Source: Thinopyrum elongatum
Lineage: Eukaryota > Streptophyta > Magnoliopsida > Poales > Poaceae
DNA length: 64,000 nucleotides
Assembly: GCA_011799875.1 (NCBI GenBank)
Contig: CM022303.1
Location: 277,646,904 to 277,710,903 of the forward strand
Direction of reading: 5' to 3'
The notes beneath the pieces are model-generated. The model was not told the DNA's origin. It was given only the letters and a program-made list of their open reading frames with translations, and did no database searches. Numbering within the stretch: the stretch's first letter is position 1; the number at the start of each line of letters is the position of its first letter. Shown one piece after another: positions 1 to 11,725 of this stretch. Both the position numbers and the translations under genes were made by a program.

Positions 1-236
1 ATCTTTTTTATGAAGAGAATTTATTATTTAAGGTCATGCAATCCTCGTATATAGCAGCCCCCGAGCCCTGGGTGAGTTTGAAAAACTCAAGCGGGAATCG
101 AATAGTCAAAAAAATGCCTGTGATAACCAAAAGTGAATCGTAGCCCCCGAGACTCTGTCAGGATTGAAAAAAAAAACCTGGCGGAGGATCGAAAATCAAT
201 AAATTGGGAGTCTAAAGTATGTAAGCTATTGTGCAG

Positions 237-1375
237 GCCTCATCTTTGGTGGCGGCTGCTAATGCCGCGGAGCTGGCCGAAGTGAATCGAAAGCTCAAGA
301 GCTCCGATGAGGAGCTCGACCTTCTCAACAAGCGGTTTGACGAAGCGCAAGGTTAGTCCGGACTAGACTTGTTTGAGTAGTTTGGTTTGCCTTATCAAGC
401 GAGGTATTCGGGGGTTAACCCTAAGCGAGGAGTGCTTTGTTATGAATGCAGCTGTCACCGCGGAGGTCGAGAACCTCAAGGCCGAGCTAAAGAAGGTGAA
501 GCAAGAGGCCGCCGAGCAGAAGGCAGCGGCCGAACGAGCGGCCGCCGAACTGTCGATGGTGAAAACCATCAGCGAGAAGCACGAGGCCAGAGTGGCCGAG
601 GTGCAGCAAGAGCTCAAGGATGTCGTCACTAAATGTGAGGACCTTGAGCTGAAAAATAAGGGTCAGGCCACCGAGCTATCCTCATTGAAGCTGGCGCTCC
701 AGGAGGCGAGTACGGAGACGCGAGGCGCCCGAGAAGAACTCCTCCAAGTTAAGCTTATTGCAGATGGTAAGCCATACTTACTGCAAAGTGTCTTTGGTGG
801 TAACAGGTTTGCTTTTCTCATGGGAGTATGGCGTTCCCCAGGCGCTTTTGCGGATCTTCCGAGGAGTGCGGCGGATGGGGCTAGGCATTTTGCGTCCCAG
901 GAGGGCGATGCCGAGCATAGGCTATTTTGGGCGCAGTTCTGGGCGCCCAAGCACCCTCCCCTCCTTAGCAACCAAATGAAGCAGTTGATGGAGTTGCATC
1001 GGATGGCGGAGCCGGCCATGAAGGACCTCTGTGTCCGGATATGGCCTTCAGAGCCGCTGTCGAGCAGCTACTTCGGCTTAGTGCAGAAGTTATGCGACGC
1101 CGCAGCTCGGATTGATGTCTTGAAGCGTTCCGTATGCATCGAGGGAGCTCGGATGGCCTTTGCGAAGACCATAGTGCACTGGCCAAAGATCAAGCCGCCT
1201 GAGACGGCTACCGCGTTTTAGCTCTTTGTTCCGCTCTTGGTTTACAGGCTTTGTTAACCAGGGACCCCTAACCCATGGAAAGGAGCATAGGCGTGCCGAG
1301 CAGTATTTTCCCATCGTAATGGATGGTGCTCGGGCGGTAGAGGCCCAGTGCTCGAAAGATGTAATTTATGAATGA
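237..1375 (+). pseudogene. 3' exons of the antisense extra gene of J1 (coiled coil)
   Basis: Three exons can be placed by comparison with J2. Exon 237-351 follows acceptor TGTGCAG and ends at a GTTAGT donor. Exon 452-766 follows acceptor GAATGCAG and ends at GTAAGC. The last exon starts at 842 after CCCCAG. The first two exons are exactly as long as in J2 (115 and 315 nt) and the splice phases join. The product is Ala/Glu/Lys-rich and strongly coiled-coil (residue runs such as ENLKAELKKVKQEA), followed by a globular tail with MHWPKIKP-like residues (VHWPKIKP). A TAG at 1219-1221 falls where J2 reads on; an intron-like GTTTTAG...TTTACAG may remove it, giving an end at 1375. It runs antisense to the element's gag-protease. 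Function unknown. Confidence 0.6.
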
Positions 1376-2703
1376 GCGTACTATCATGTATCGCATGACA
1401 GTTGAACCTTTTGCTTTATAATGCGGTTCCTTTGTATTGTATATCATCATGCTTTGTCTGTTTATTTTGACTCTTGTGCGGCCGTTTTAATCTGAAAGCT
1501 ACCAGTCGTCGGCTTTAGCCCCCTTGTAGATGCTACAAGGGGTGTTTTGACCTCCACATGTTTACCCTTAGCCGACGTCTAGGTGCCCGGAGGCGGTAGT
1601 GTGTGAGGGAAACGAGGCAATCAGACTATGCGGTTTTAGTGCTTTCAGTTAGCCATAGGAGCTTGACTGTGGGGGCTGATGACTAGCCCTCGGTGTTCCT
1701 GTGATGTTCGGATGAGCCAAGGTAGATGCCTTTATCACTTGGTTTGTGTGAAGACAAACCCTTCGTATAACACGGCGTAACCTCCATCGATTTTTAGTTT
1801 AACACTTGTCATCGGATCGCCGACCAGCTCTCACTTATTATGACAGTTAGTTTTTAGCTTTCTCCACTGAGGACTTAACCAGGCGAGTTGGAAGTACAAT
1901 CGCAGTGGTTCTCCCTTTATCCTCCTAGCCGAACATGCGGAACGTGAGAGGGTAAACGCAGGAGCAGGGCAACCCAACTATTGACCCAAGACATAATTCG
2001 GAACCAATTCATATAATGCAATATCCGACGCCGAACACATAAAAGAAAAGATAGTGTCGGACTGATGCTTAGGGCGAGTTTTATAATCGAGCCCCCGGTC
2101 TATTAGTCAGCTGCATCTAAAAAATATATGTACCGAACTAGTTTGTTTCGAAGTCGGAGAGCGGAAGGAGCTATGCAATAAAAATGACTGCAATTGGACC
2201 GTAAAAAATGGTCTTTATTTCCGATAAAGTTGTGACGTCTAACCGTACAATGCGAACTGCTGAAGCAACTGTTACAGATACTTAAAATAAACTTTACAGA
2301 GGAAAGGTTTACACGGGGCCTTCATGAGTGGTTTGATGTCCCTACTGTGCCCTGCTACATGTCTGCGCCTTTGCTCTTGAGGGGAGGTGCTCCTTGAAGG
2401 AGGTAGTTATCGGCGGGCGGGCCCGTGAGAAAAGGGTCTTGAGAGATCGTTGTAGTATATTAGCTTGACGCTAGGTAGGTCCTAGATGATACCTACTATT
2501 GTCCGAAGACGTTTTTAACCATAGCTCGGTCAAACCGAACACTTGGTCCTTGGGTAGTAGGTCCCCACAGTTGCCCATGGTATTTTGAGCGCGAAATTGT
2601 GCCTTCGAGGCACGTATTTTACAACTAGATGGGTCATGCTGCGGGCGTGTTCCTATTTGCGTTGAGCGTTGGAAGACTCCGGGAGCTGAAATAGTGATTG
2701 GGC
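1376..2703. other. Non-coding middle of J1
   Basis: No convincing coding frame. The stretch aligns with 58404-59700 of J2 and lies where RT, RNase H and integrase would be in an autonomous element. I see no pol remnants on either strand. Confidence 0.6.
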
Positions 2704-3779
2704 TCATTTGCTCGCCTCGTGTGCCTTGACAGCGGACTGGGACTTCGGCACCTCATTGCCGACCTGGGCTTCGGCTACCAAAGCTACTGTGTGCTCCTCG
2801 TTCCGGAGTGAGCGCTGCATGTTGCCATTAACAGTAATGACACCCTTGGGTCTGGGCATCTTGAGCTTCAGATATGCATAATGGGGACGGCGTTGAAGCA
2901 AGCGAACATTGTACGGCCGAGAAGTGCGTGATAGCCGCTGCGGAAAGGGGCGATGTCAAAGATCAAGTCTTCACTGTGGAAGTTGTCGGGCGACCCGAAC
3001 ACCACTTCCAGAGTTACGGTGCCCGAGCAACGGGCTTCGACACCTGGGATCACCCCTTTAAAGGTGGTGTTGCTGGGTTTGATCCTTGACGGATCAATAC
3101 CCATTTTTCTTACTATATCTAAGTAAATCAGATTGAGGCTACTGCCTCCGTCCATAAGGACTCTAGTTAGGTGGTACCCATCGACAATGGGGTCAAGTAC
3201 CAGGGCCGCTGATCCTCCATGACGGATACTGGTCGGATGGTCCTGGCGGTCGAAGGTGATCAGGTACGCCGACCATGGGTTGAACTTTGGAGTCACCGTC
3301 TCTACGGCATAGACTTCCCAAAGAGCGCGCTTCCTCTCCTTGGGTATGTGTGTGACGTAGATCATGTTCACAGTTTTTACCTCGGGAGGGAACTGTTTCT
3401 GGCCTCCATTATTCGGCTCGCGAGGCTCATCATCGTCCTTGTTGCAGGTGCCCTTGCTCTGCTCCTCGGCTGTGAGTTTTTCGGTCTGTTTGATCACCCA
3501 ACAGTTACGGTTGGTGTGGTTGGCGGCCTTGTCTGGGGTGTCGTGGATCTCGCAAGGCCTATCCAGGATTTTGTCGAGCACGATGGGTCCATCCTGGTTC
3601 CCTTTGGAGCGCTTCTTCCACGGTCCTGATTTTGAGTTGCTGAGTCCGGCATTTACTGCCGTATCCTCGGCCTCACCGCCGTTGTGCCGACGCTTGTTAT
3701 TGTTGCGCCGTGGTTTCCCATTTCCATCCCGAACTTCAAAGCTGCCAGGGTCTTCAGGGTTTTGCTTCTATGAGCTAAC
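2704..3779 (-). pseudogene. Retroviral-type aspartic protease with zinc knuckle (J1)
   Basis: The minus-strand frame gives a Cys/His cluster of zinc-knuckle type (CEIH...H...C), then an aspartic protease core with active-site motif MDGGSSLN and the flap-side motif ALLGRT. J2 carries the same protein. The frame breaks near 2885: the conserved C-terminal part (HYAYLKLKMP) continues in another frame down to 2704. The gag portion is lost at 3779 to the D insertion. In a working element this enzyme would cleave the Gag polyprotein in the virus-like particle. No RT follows, so the element would need enzymes from a partner. Inactive here. Confidence 0.8.
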
Positions 3780-5006
3780 TGATGACCCACAAGTATAGGG
3801 GATCAATCGTAGTCCTTTTGGTAAGTAAGAGTGTCGAACCCAACGAGGAGCAGAAGGAAATGACAAGCGGTTTTCAGCAAGCTATTTTCTACAGGCACTA
3901 AAATTATCGGTAACATATAGTTTGGTGGTAAGATAATTCATAACGGGTAACAAGTAACAAGTGTAACAAAGGTGCAGCAAGGTGGCCCAATCCTTTTTAT
4001 AGCAAAGGATAAGCCTGGACGAACTCTTATATAAAGCAAAGCGCTCCCGAGGACACATGGGAATTATTGTCAAGCTAGTTTTCATCATGCTCATATGATT
4101 CGCGTTCGCTACTTTGATAATTTGATATGTGGGTGGACCGGTGCTTGGGTGCTGTCCTTACTTGGACAAGCCTCCCACTTATGATTAACCCCTTTCGCAA
4201 GCATCCGCAACTACAAAAGAAGAATTAAGATAAATCTAACCATAGCATGAAACATGTGGATCCAAATCAGCCCCTTACGAAGCAACGCATAAAGTAGGGT
4301 TTAAGCTTCTGTCACTCTAGCAACCCATCATCTACTTATTACTTCCCAATGCCTTCCCCTAGGCCCAAATCATGGTGAAGTGTCATGTAGTCGACGTTCA
4401 CATAACTCCACTAGAGGAAAGACAACATACATCTCATCAAAATATCGAACGAATACCAAATTCACATGATTGCTTATAACAAGACTTCTCCCATGTCCTC
4501 ATGAACAAACGTAACTACTCACAAATAATGTTCATGTTCAAGATCAGAGGGGTAATAAATATCATTAAGGATCTGAACATACGATCTTCCACCAAATAAA
4601 CCAACTAGCATCAACTACAAGGAGTAATCAACACTACTAGCAACCCACAAGTACCAATCTGAGGTTATGAGGCAAAGATTGGATATAAGAGATGAACTAG
4701 GGTTTGAGAGGAGATGGTGTTGGTGAAGATGTTGATGAAGATTGCCCCTCCCACAATGAGAGCATTGTTGGTGATGACGATGGCTTCGATTTCCCCCTCC
4801 CGGAGGGAAGTTTTCCCGGCAGAATCGCTCTACCGGAGCCCTAGATTGCTTCTGCCCAGGTTCCGCCTCGAGGCGGTGATGCTTCGTCCTGAAAGCTTCC
4901 TTATGATTTTTTCTAGGTCAAAACCTTTCATATAGCAGAAGATGCACACCGAGGGCTGGCCAGGGGGCCCACAAGCTCGGGAGGCGCGCCCTGGGGAGTA
5001 GGGCGC

Positions 5007-6378
5007 TGATACGTCTCCAACATATCTATAATTTATGAAGTATTCATGCCATGTTTACCACAATTTTATATGGTTTTGGTATGATTTCATTTGAACTAAC
5101 CCAAATTGACGCTGTTTTCAGAAGGACTACCGTGGTGTCATTTTTTGTGCAGAAATAAAAGTTCTCGGAATGGGCTGAAAATTAACGGTGATTTTTTATG
5201 GACCAAAAGAGACCCTCGAAGCACCGGAGCTGGACCAGAAGAGTCCCGAGGAGTCCACAAGCCAGGGGCACACCCTACTCCCCCCCCCCCCCCCCCCCGA
5301 GCACGCCTGGAGGGCTTGTGGGCCCCTCGGGCACCTCCTTGACTTGTTTCCGACGCCAAAAATTCTTATAAATATAGAAACCTCCGAACAGAACCCTAGA
5401 TCAGAAGTTCCACCGCCGTAAGCCTCTGTAGCCATGAAAAACCAATCGGTGCCTGTTCTGGCACTCTGCCGGAGGGCGAAATCATCACCGGAGGCCATCT
5501 TCATCATCCCGGCGGTCTCCATGACGAGGAGGGAGTAGTTCACCCTCGGGTCTGAGGGTATGTACTAGTAGCTTTGTGTTTGATCTCTCGCTCTCTCGTG
5601 TTCTTGATTTGGCATGATCTTGATGTACCGCGAGCTTTGTTATTATAGTTGGATCATATGGTGTTTCTCCCCCTATATCTTCTTGTGATGAATTGAGTCT
5701 TGCTCTTTGAGGTTTCGTTATGTTGCATTGAGTATTGGATTTGAGAACACTTGATGTATGTCTTGCGATGGGATATCTGTGGTGACAATGGGATGTTCTA
5801 TTGATTCACTTGATGTACGCTTTGGCACCCAACTCATGTATTCCCGAGGTGACATTGGGGTAATCTATGCATAGGGGTTGATGCACGTTTTCATCCTATG
5901 TTCTCCGATAGAAACTTTGGAGTGATTCTTTGTTGCACGTGGAGGGATTGTTATATGATCCAATTATGTTATCATTGTTGAGAGAATTTGCACTAGTGAA
6001 AGTATGAACCCTAGGCCTTGTATTCAAGCATTGCAATACCGTTTTTGCTCACTTTCGTTACTAGTTACCTTGCTGTTTTTATATTTTCAGATTACAAAAA
6101 CCTATATCTACTATCCATATTACACTTGTATCGCCATCTCTTCGCCGAACTAGTGCACCTATACAATTTACCATTGTATTGGGTGTGTTGGGGACACAAG
6201 AGACTCTTTGTTATTTGGTTGCAGGGTTGTTTGAGAGAGACCATCTTCATCCTATGCCCCCCACGGATTGATAAACCTTAGGTCATCCACTTGAGGGAAA
6301 ATTGCTACTGTCCTACAAAACTCTGCGCTTGGAGGCCCAACTAGAGTCTACAAGAAGAAGGTTGCGTAGTAGACATCA
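5007..6378 (+). repeat. 5' LTR of G
   Basis: 1372 bp, TGATACGTC...ACATCA. It contains a GC-rich region with an 18-base C run at about 5281-5298 inside a CCACAAG...CTTGTGG inverted repeat. The repeat is followed by TATAAATA at about 5370, a plausible promoter. It pairs with 10064-11417. Confidence 0.85.
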
Positions 6379-6388
6379 AGCTCTTTTC

Positions 6389-6406
6389 TGGCGCCGTTGC
6401 CTGGGA
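6389..6406 (+). promoter_or_regulatory. PBS of G, tRNA-Asp type
   Basis: Matches the complement of the tRNA-Asp(GTC) 3' end at 17 of 18 positions (CTGGGA instead of CGGGGA). It begins 10 nt after the LTR end. Confidence 0.75.
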
Positions 6407-6505
6407 GGTGAGTGCTTGAAGGTATATCTTTAGATCTTGCAATTGAATCTTTTAGTTTCTTGTTTTATCACTAGTTCAGTCTATAAAAGAAAACTACAAA
6501 AAAAC

Positions 6506-7273
6506 ATGGAGTTGAGGTTGCCTCATATGCTTCATCTTTTTAATGTCTTTCGTGAAAATGATGGAAAGGAAAATTGTGCTCAAGTGTTAGAAGAATAAGT
6601 CAATAAAATGTTTGGCACTAAATTTTTGAATGATGAGCATGATTGCAATGTTGTTAGTATGAATTCTTTGAATATCCATGATGCTAATGATATGCAATAC
6701 CATAAGCTTCGGGATGCTATGTTTGATGGAGATGATATTTTTAGTCCCCCAAGTTTTGATGAACAAATTTATTATGATGAAAGCATGCCTCCTATTTATG
6801 ATGATTATTGTGATGACAGGTATGGTATAAAGAGTAATGATAACCATGAAACTTGTCATCATGATTTTAATCAAGTATCTCATGATAGCTATTTTGTTGA
6901 ATTTGCTCCTCCCACTACTATGAATGAGAAGAATTTTGCTTATGTGGAGAGTAGTAAAATTTCTATGCTTGTTGATCATGAAAAGAATGCTTTGTGTGAT
7001 AGCTATATTTTTTAATTCATTCATGATGCTACTGAAAATTATTATGAGGGAGGAATATATGCTTGTAGGAATTGCAATAATATCAAGTTTCCTCTCTATG
7101 TGTTGAAAATCTTGAAGTTATGCTTGTTTTGCTTTCCTATGCTAGTTGATTCTTGTTCCCATAAATTGTTTGCTCACAAAATCCCTATGCACAGGAAGTG
7201 GGTTAGACTTAAGTGTGCTAGTCATATGCTTCATGATGCTCCCGTTATGTTTCAATTCTTATCTTTTATGTGA
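6506..7273 (+). pseudogene. Unknown ORF of element G
   Basis: One frame runs from ATG 6506 to TGA 7271-7273 (about 255 codons), interrupted by two in-frame TAA codons at 6596-6598 and 7013-7015 and no frameshift. The middle part is acidic, rich in Asp, Tyr and Met (for example DDYCDDRYG). The C-terminal part is basic and Cys/His-rich (ACRNCNN, then HRKWVRLKCASHML). I see no signal peptide, transmembrane segment or known retrotransposon motif, and I do not recognise the family. It sits where gag would start, just after the PBS leader. It could be a packaging or accessory protein of the non-autonomous element, but that is a guess. Confidence 0.55.
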
Positions 7274-10063
7274 GCATCATTGAAATCATCATGCCTAGCT
7301 AAAAAGGCATTAAAGAAAAGCGCTTGTTGGGAGACAACCCAATATTTACCCCTACTGTTTTTGTGGGCTCACATGATTAAGCTACTGTATTAATCATGTT
7401 TTATAGCTTTTGTTTCAATGAAGTGCCAAGTAAAGCCTTTGGGATAGTGTGGTTGATAGTTGATTTGATTCTGTGCAAAAACAGAAACTTTTGCGTCCAG
7501 TAACAAAATTGTTTAAATTCACTGGAAGGTGGAAAAACTCTGATTTTTTTACAGAGGATTTATACGCAAATTTTCTACGTTTTACCTATTTTTCAGAAGT
7601 TTTGGAGTTACATAAGTATGATTTGAATTCAGATCTTCACACACTGTTCTGTTTTTGACAGATTCTGTTTTCATTGTGTTGTTTGCTTATTTTGATGAAT
7701 CTATGAGTAGTATCGGAGGGTATGAACCATGGAGAAGTTCTAATACAGTATATATTACACCAATATAAATAAAGAATTAGTTCACAACAGTACCTAAAGT
7801 GGTGATTTATTTTATTATACTAACGGATCTTATGAGTTTTCTGTTGAGTTTTTGTGTTGTGAAGTTTTCCAGTTTTGGGTAAAGATTTGATGGACTATGG
7901 AATAAGGAGTGGCAAGAGCCTAAGCTTGGGGATTCCCAAGGCACCCCAAGGTAATACTCAAGGACAACCAATCATCTAAGCTTGGGGATGCCCCGGATGG
8001 CATGCCCTATTTCGTCTTCAATCCATCGGTAAATTTACTTGAGGCTATATTTTTATTCACCACATGATATGTGTTTTGCTTGGAGCGTCTTGCATGATTT
8101 GAGTATTTGCTTTTTAGTTTGCCACAATAATCCTTGCTGGACACACCTTTTTAGAGGGACACACATTAATCATGAATTTATTAGAATACCCTATGTGCTT
8201 CATTTATATCTTTTGAGCTAGGTAGTTGCTCTAGTGCTTCACTTATATCTTTTTAGAGCACGGCGGTGGTTTTATTTTGAAGAAATTGATGAACTCTAAT
8301 GCTTCACTTATATTATTTTGAGAGTCTCTAAACAGCATGGTAATTTTCTTAGGTTATGAATTTATTCCTAATATTATGGGCATCCAAAAGGGATATAATA
8401 AAAACTTTCATATAAAGAGCGTTGAATACTATGAGAAGTTTGATTCCTTTCATTTGTTTTGAGATATAAAGATGGTGATATTAAAGTCATGCTAGTGGGT
8501 AATTGTGGATTGGTAGAAATACTTGTGTTAAAGTTTGTGATTCCCATAGCATGCGCGTATGGTGAACCATTATGTGATGAAGTCGGAGCATGATTTATTT
8601 TTTGATTGTCTTCCTTATGAGTGGCGGTCGGGGACGAGCGATGGTCTTTTCCTACCAATCTACCCCCCTAGGAGCATGCGTGTAGTACTTTGTTTTGATG
8701 GCTAATAAATTTTTGCAATAAGTATGTGAGTTCTTTATGACTAATATTGAGTCCATGGATTATACGCACTCTCACCCTTCCACCATTGCTAGCCTCTCTA
8801 GTACCGCGCAACTTTCGCCGGTGCATTAAACCCACCATATACCCTTCCTCAAAACAGCCACCATACCTACCTATTATGGCATTTCCATAGCCATTCCAAG
8901 ATATATTGCCATGGAACTTCCACCGTTCCGTTTTATTATGACACGCACCATCATAGTCATATTGCTTTGCATGATCATGTAGTTGGCATAGTATTTGTGG
9001 CAAGGCCACCGTTCATATTTTTTTTATACATGTCACTCTTGATCATTTCACATCCCGGTACACCACCGGAGGCATTCATATAGAGTCATACTTGTTCTAG
9101 TATCGAGTTGTAAGTAAATAAAAGTGTGATGATCATCATTATTAGAGCATTGTCCCATGTGAGGAAAGGATGATGGAGGCTATGATTCTCCCACAAGTAG
9201 AGATGAGGCTCCGGACTTAAAAAAAAGAGAGGCCAAAGAGCCCAAATAAAAAAGAGGCCAAACAGCCCAAATAAAAAAAAAGAAAATAAAAAAATGAGAG
9301 AAAAAGAGAGAAGGGACAATGTTACTATCCTTTTTCCACACTTGTGCTTCAAAGTAGCACCATGTTCTTCATGATAGAGAGTCTCCTACTTTATCACTTT
9401 CATATACTTGTGGAAATTTTTCATTATAGAACTTGGCTTGTATATTCCAATGATGGGCTTCCTCAAATTGCCCTAGGTCTTCGTGAGCAAGCAAGTTGGA
9501 TGCACACCCACTTAGTTTTCATTTTGAGCTTTCATACACTTATAGCTCTAGTGCATCCGTTGCATGGCAATCCCTACTCACTTGCATCAATACCAATTGA
9601 TGTGAGACTTTCTCCTTTTTGTCTTCTCCTCACAACCTCCACCATATTCTATTCCACCTATAGTGCTATATCCATGGCTCACACTCATGTATTGCGTCAA
9701 AGTTGAAAAAGCTTGAGAACATTAAAAGTATGAAACAATTGCTTGGCTTGTCATCGGGGTTGTGCATGATGAAATATTTTGTGTGATGAAGATAGAGCAT
9801 AGCCAGACTATATGATTTTATAGGGATAACTTTCTTTGGCCATGTTATTTTGAGAAGACATGATTGCTTTATTAGTATGCTTGAAGTATTATTGTTTTTA
9901 TGTCAACATTAAACATTTGTTTTGAATCTTATGGATCTGAACATTCATGTCGCAATAAAGAAGATTACATTGATAAATATGTTAGGTAGCATTCACACTT
10001 CATAAATTCTTTCTTTTATCATTTACCTACTCGAGGACGAGCAGGAATTAAGCTTGGAAATGA
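7274..10063 (+). other. Non-coding 3' half of G
   Basis: AT-rich and without a supported ORF. It contains a small hairpin at 7327-7342 (TTGGG...CCCAA), two PPT-like AAGCTTGGGGAT motifs at about 7922 and 7980, and three copies of a TGCTTCACTTATAT-type repeat at about 8197-8320. It aligns with 18164-20207 plus 33813-34545 of element C. Confidence 0.7.
10050..10063 (+). promoter_or_regulatory. PPT region of G
   Basis: AAGCTTGGAAATGA directly before the 3' LTR, in the position of the plus-strand primer. Related elements have AAGCTTGGGG here, so this copy is degenerate. Confidence 0.6.
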
Positions 10064-11417
10064 TGATATGTCTCCAACGTATCTATAATTTATGAAGTAT
10101 TCATGCCATGTTTACAACAGTTTTATATGGTTTTGGTATGATTTGATTTGAACTAACCTGGACTGGCGCTGTTTTCAGCAGAACTACCGCGGTGTCGTTT
10201 TTTTGCAGAAATAAAAGTTCTCGGAATGGGCTAAAAATTTACGGTGATTTCTTATGGACCAAAAGAGACCACTGAAGCTGGACCAGAAGAGTCCCGAGGA
10301 GTCCACAAGCCAGGGGCGCGCCCTACCCCCCCCCCCCCCCGGTGCGCCTTGAGGGCTTGTGGGCCCCTCGGGCACCTCCTTGACTTGTTTTCGACGCCGA
10401 AAATTCTTATAAAGATAGAAACCTTCGAAAAGAACCCTAGATCGGAAGTTCCGCCACCGTAAGCCTCTGTAGCCATGAAAAACCAATCAGGAGCCCGTTC
10501 CGGCACTCTGCCGGAGGGGGAAATCATCACCGAAGGCCATCTTCATCATCCCGGTGGTCTCCATGACAAGGAGGGAGTAGTTCACCCTCGGGGCTGAGGG
10601 TATGTATTAGTAGCTATGTGTTTGATCTCTCTCCCTCGTGTTCTTGATTTGGCACGATCTTGATGTACCGCGAGCTTTGTTATTATAGTTGGATCATATG
10701 GTGTTTCTCCCCCTCTATCTTCTTGTGATGAATTGAGTCTTGCTCTTTGAGGTGTCGTTATGTTGGATTGAGTATTGGATTTGAGAACACTTGATGTATG
10801 TCTTGCGATGGGATATCTGTGGTGACAATGGGATGTTCTATTGATTCACTTGATGTATGTTTTGGCACTCAACTCGCGGATTCCCGCGGTGACATTGGGG
10901 TAATCTATGCATAGGGTTGATGCACGTTTTTGTCCTACGTTCTCCGATAGAAACTTTGGAGTGATTCTTTGTTGCACGTGGAGGGATTGTTATATGATCC
11001 AATTATGTTATCATTGTTGAGAGAATTTGCACTAGTGAAAGTATGAACCCTAGGCCTTGTTTTTAAGCATTGCAATACTGTTTTTGCTCACTTTTGTTAC
11101 TAGTTACCTTGCTGTTTTTATATTTTCAGATTACAAAAACCTATATCTACTATCCATATTACACTTGTATCACCATCTCTTCGCTGAACTAGTGCACCTA
11201 TACAATTTATCATTGCATTGGGTGTGTTGGGGACACAAGAGACTATTTGTTATTTGGTTGCAGGGTTGTTTGAGAGAGACCATCTTCATCCTATGCCTCC
11301 CACGGATTGATAAACCTTAGGTCATCCACTTGAGGGAAAATTGCTACTGTCCTACAAAACTCTGCGCTTGGAGGCCCAACTAGAGTCTACAAGAAGAAGG
11401 TTGCGTAGTATACATCA
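10064..11417 (+). repeat. 3' LTR of G
   Basis: TGATATGTC...ACATCA, 1354 bp, collinear with 5007-6378. The C run in the hairpin is shorter here (about 14, near 10327). The right flank AGCGC returns to D's LTR. Confidence 0.85.
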
Positions 11418-11711
11418 AGCGCCCCCAGGCTTGTGGCCACATGGTGGGTCCCCTTTTGTTGTTTCTTCGCCCAACATTTTTATATATTCCAAAATAATTC
11501 TCCGTAAAGTTTCAGGACATTTGGAGTTGTGCAGAATAGGTATCTCAGATTTGCTCCTTTCTGGGCCAGAATTCCAGCTGCCGGCATTCTCCCTCTTCAT
11601 GTAAACCTTGTAAAATAAGATAGAAAAGGCACAAGAATTGTTTCTTAAAGTGAAATAACTGTCCATAATGCAATAAATATGAACATAAAAACATGATGCA
11701 AAGACGTATCA

Positions 11712-11725
11712 ACTCCCCCAAGCTT
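11712..11725 (-). promoter_or_regulatory. PPT of D
   Basis: On the minus strand AAGCTTGGGGGAGT abuts the start of D's 3' LTR. The same 14-mer precedes the 3' LTRs of B and E. Confidence 0.8.

Larger units (their letters stand above)
1..3779 (-). mobile_element. Tat-like non-autonomous Gypsy fragment (J1), host of the whole nest
   Basis: This segment aligns by eye along its length with roughly 57190-60830 of the complete element J2 in this window. It has the same order: a plus-strand spliced coiled-coil gene, about 1.3 kb of non-coding DNA, then a minus-strand protease. Its left end lies outside the window. Its right end is cut at 3779 inside the gag/zinc-knuckle region, where element D begins (TSD CTAAC at 3775-3779). 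Orientation follows gag-protease, on the minus strand. No RT or integrase lies between the two genes, as in J2, so pol loss looks like a family trait. Lineage is inferred from the antisense extra gene. Confidence 0.85.
5007..11417 (+). mobile_element. Non-autonomous Athila-like element G
   Basis: Complete 6.4-kb element: 5' LTR 5007-6378, PBS, one broken ORF of unknown function, about 2.8 kb of non-coding DNA, PPT, 3' LTR 10064-11417. The flanks are GGCGC and AGCGC, a 5-bp TSD with one mismatch. It has no gag, protease, RT or integrase and would need enzymes from an autonomous partner such as the B or D type. Its 3' half closely resembles that of element C although LTRs and ORF differ. Confidence 0.85.
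3780..11711 (-). repeat. 3' LTR of D, split by element G
   Basis: The LTR is 3780-5006 plus 11423-11711, about 1516 bp without G. On the minus strand it starts TGATACGTC at 11711 and ends GGGTCATCA at 3780. A GC-rich imperfect hairpin containing GGCGCGCC sits at about 4960-5006 and 11423-11446, upstream of a TATA-like CTATATGA. G inserted within the right arm of this hairpin. The other LTR of D is at 51175-52351. Confidence 0.85.

Noticed and set aside
3364..3798. Plus-strand frames over the J1 protease
   Set aside because: They are antisense shadows of a protein with a clear protease motif that is shared with J2.
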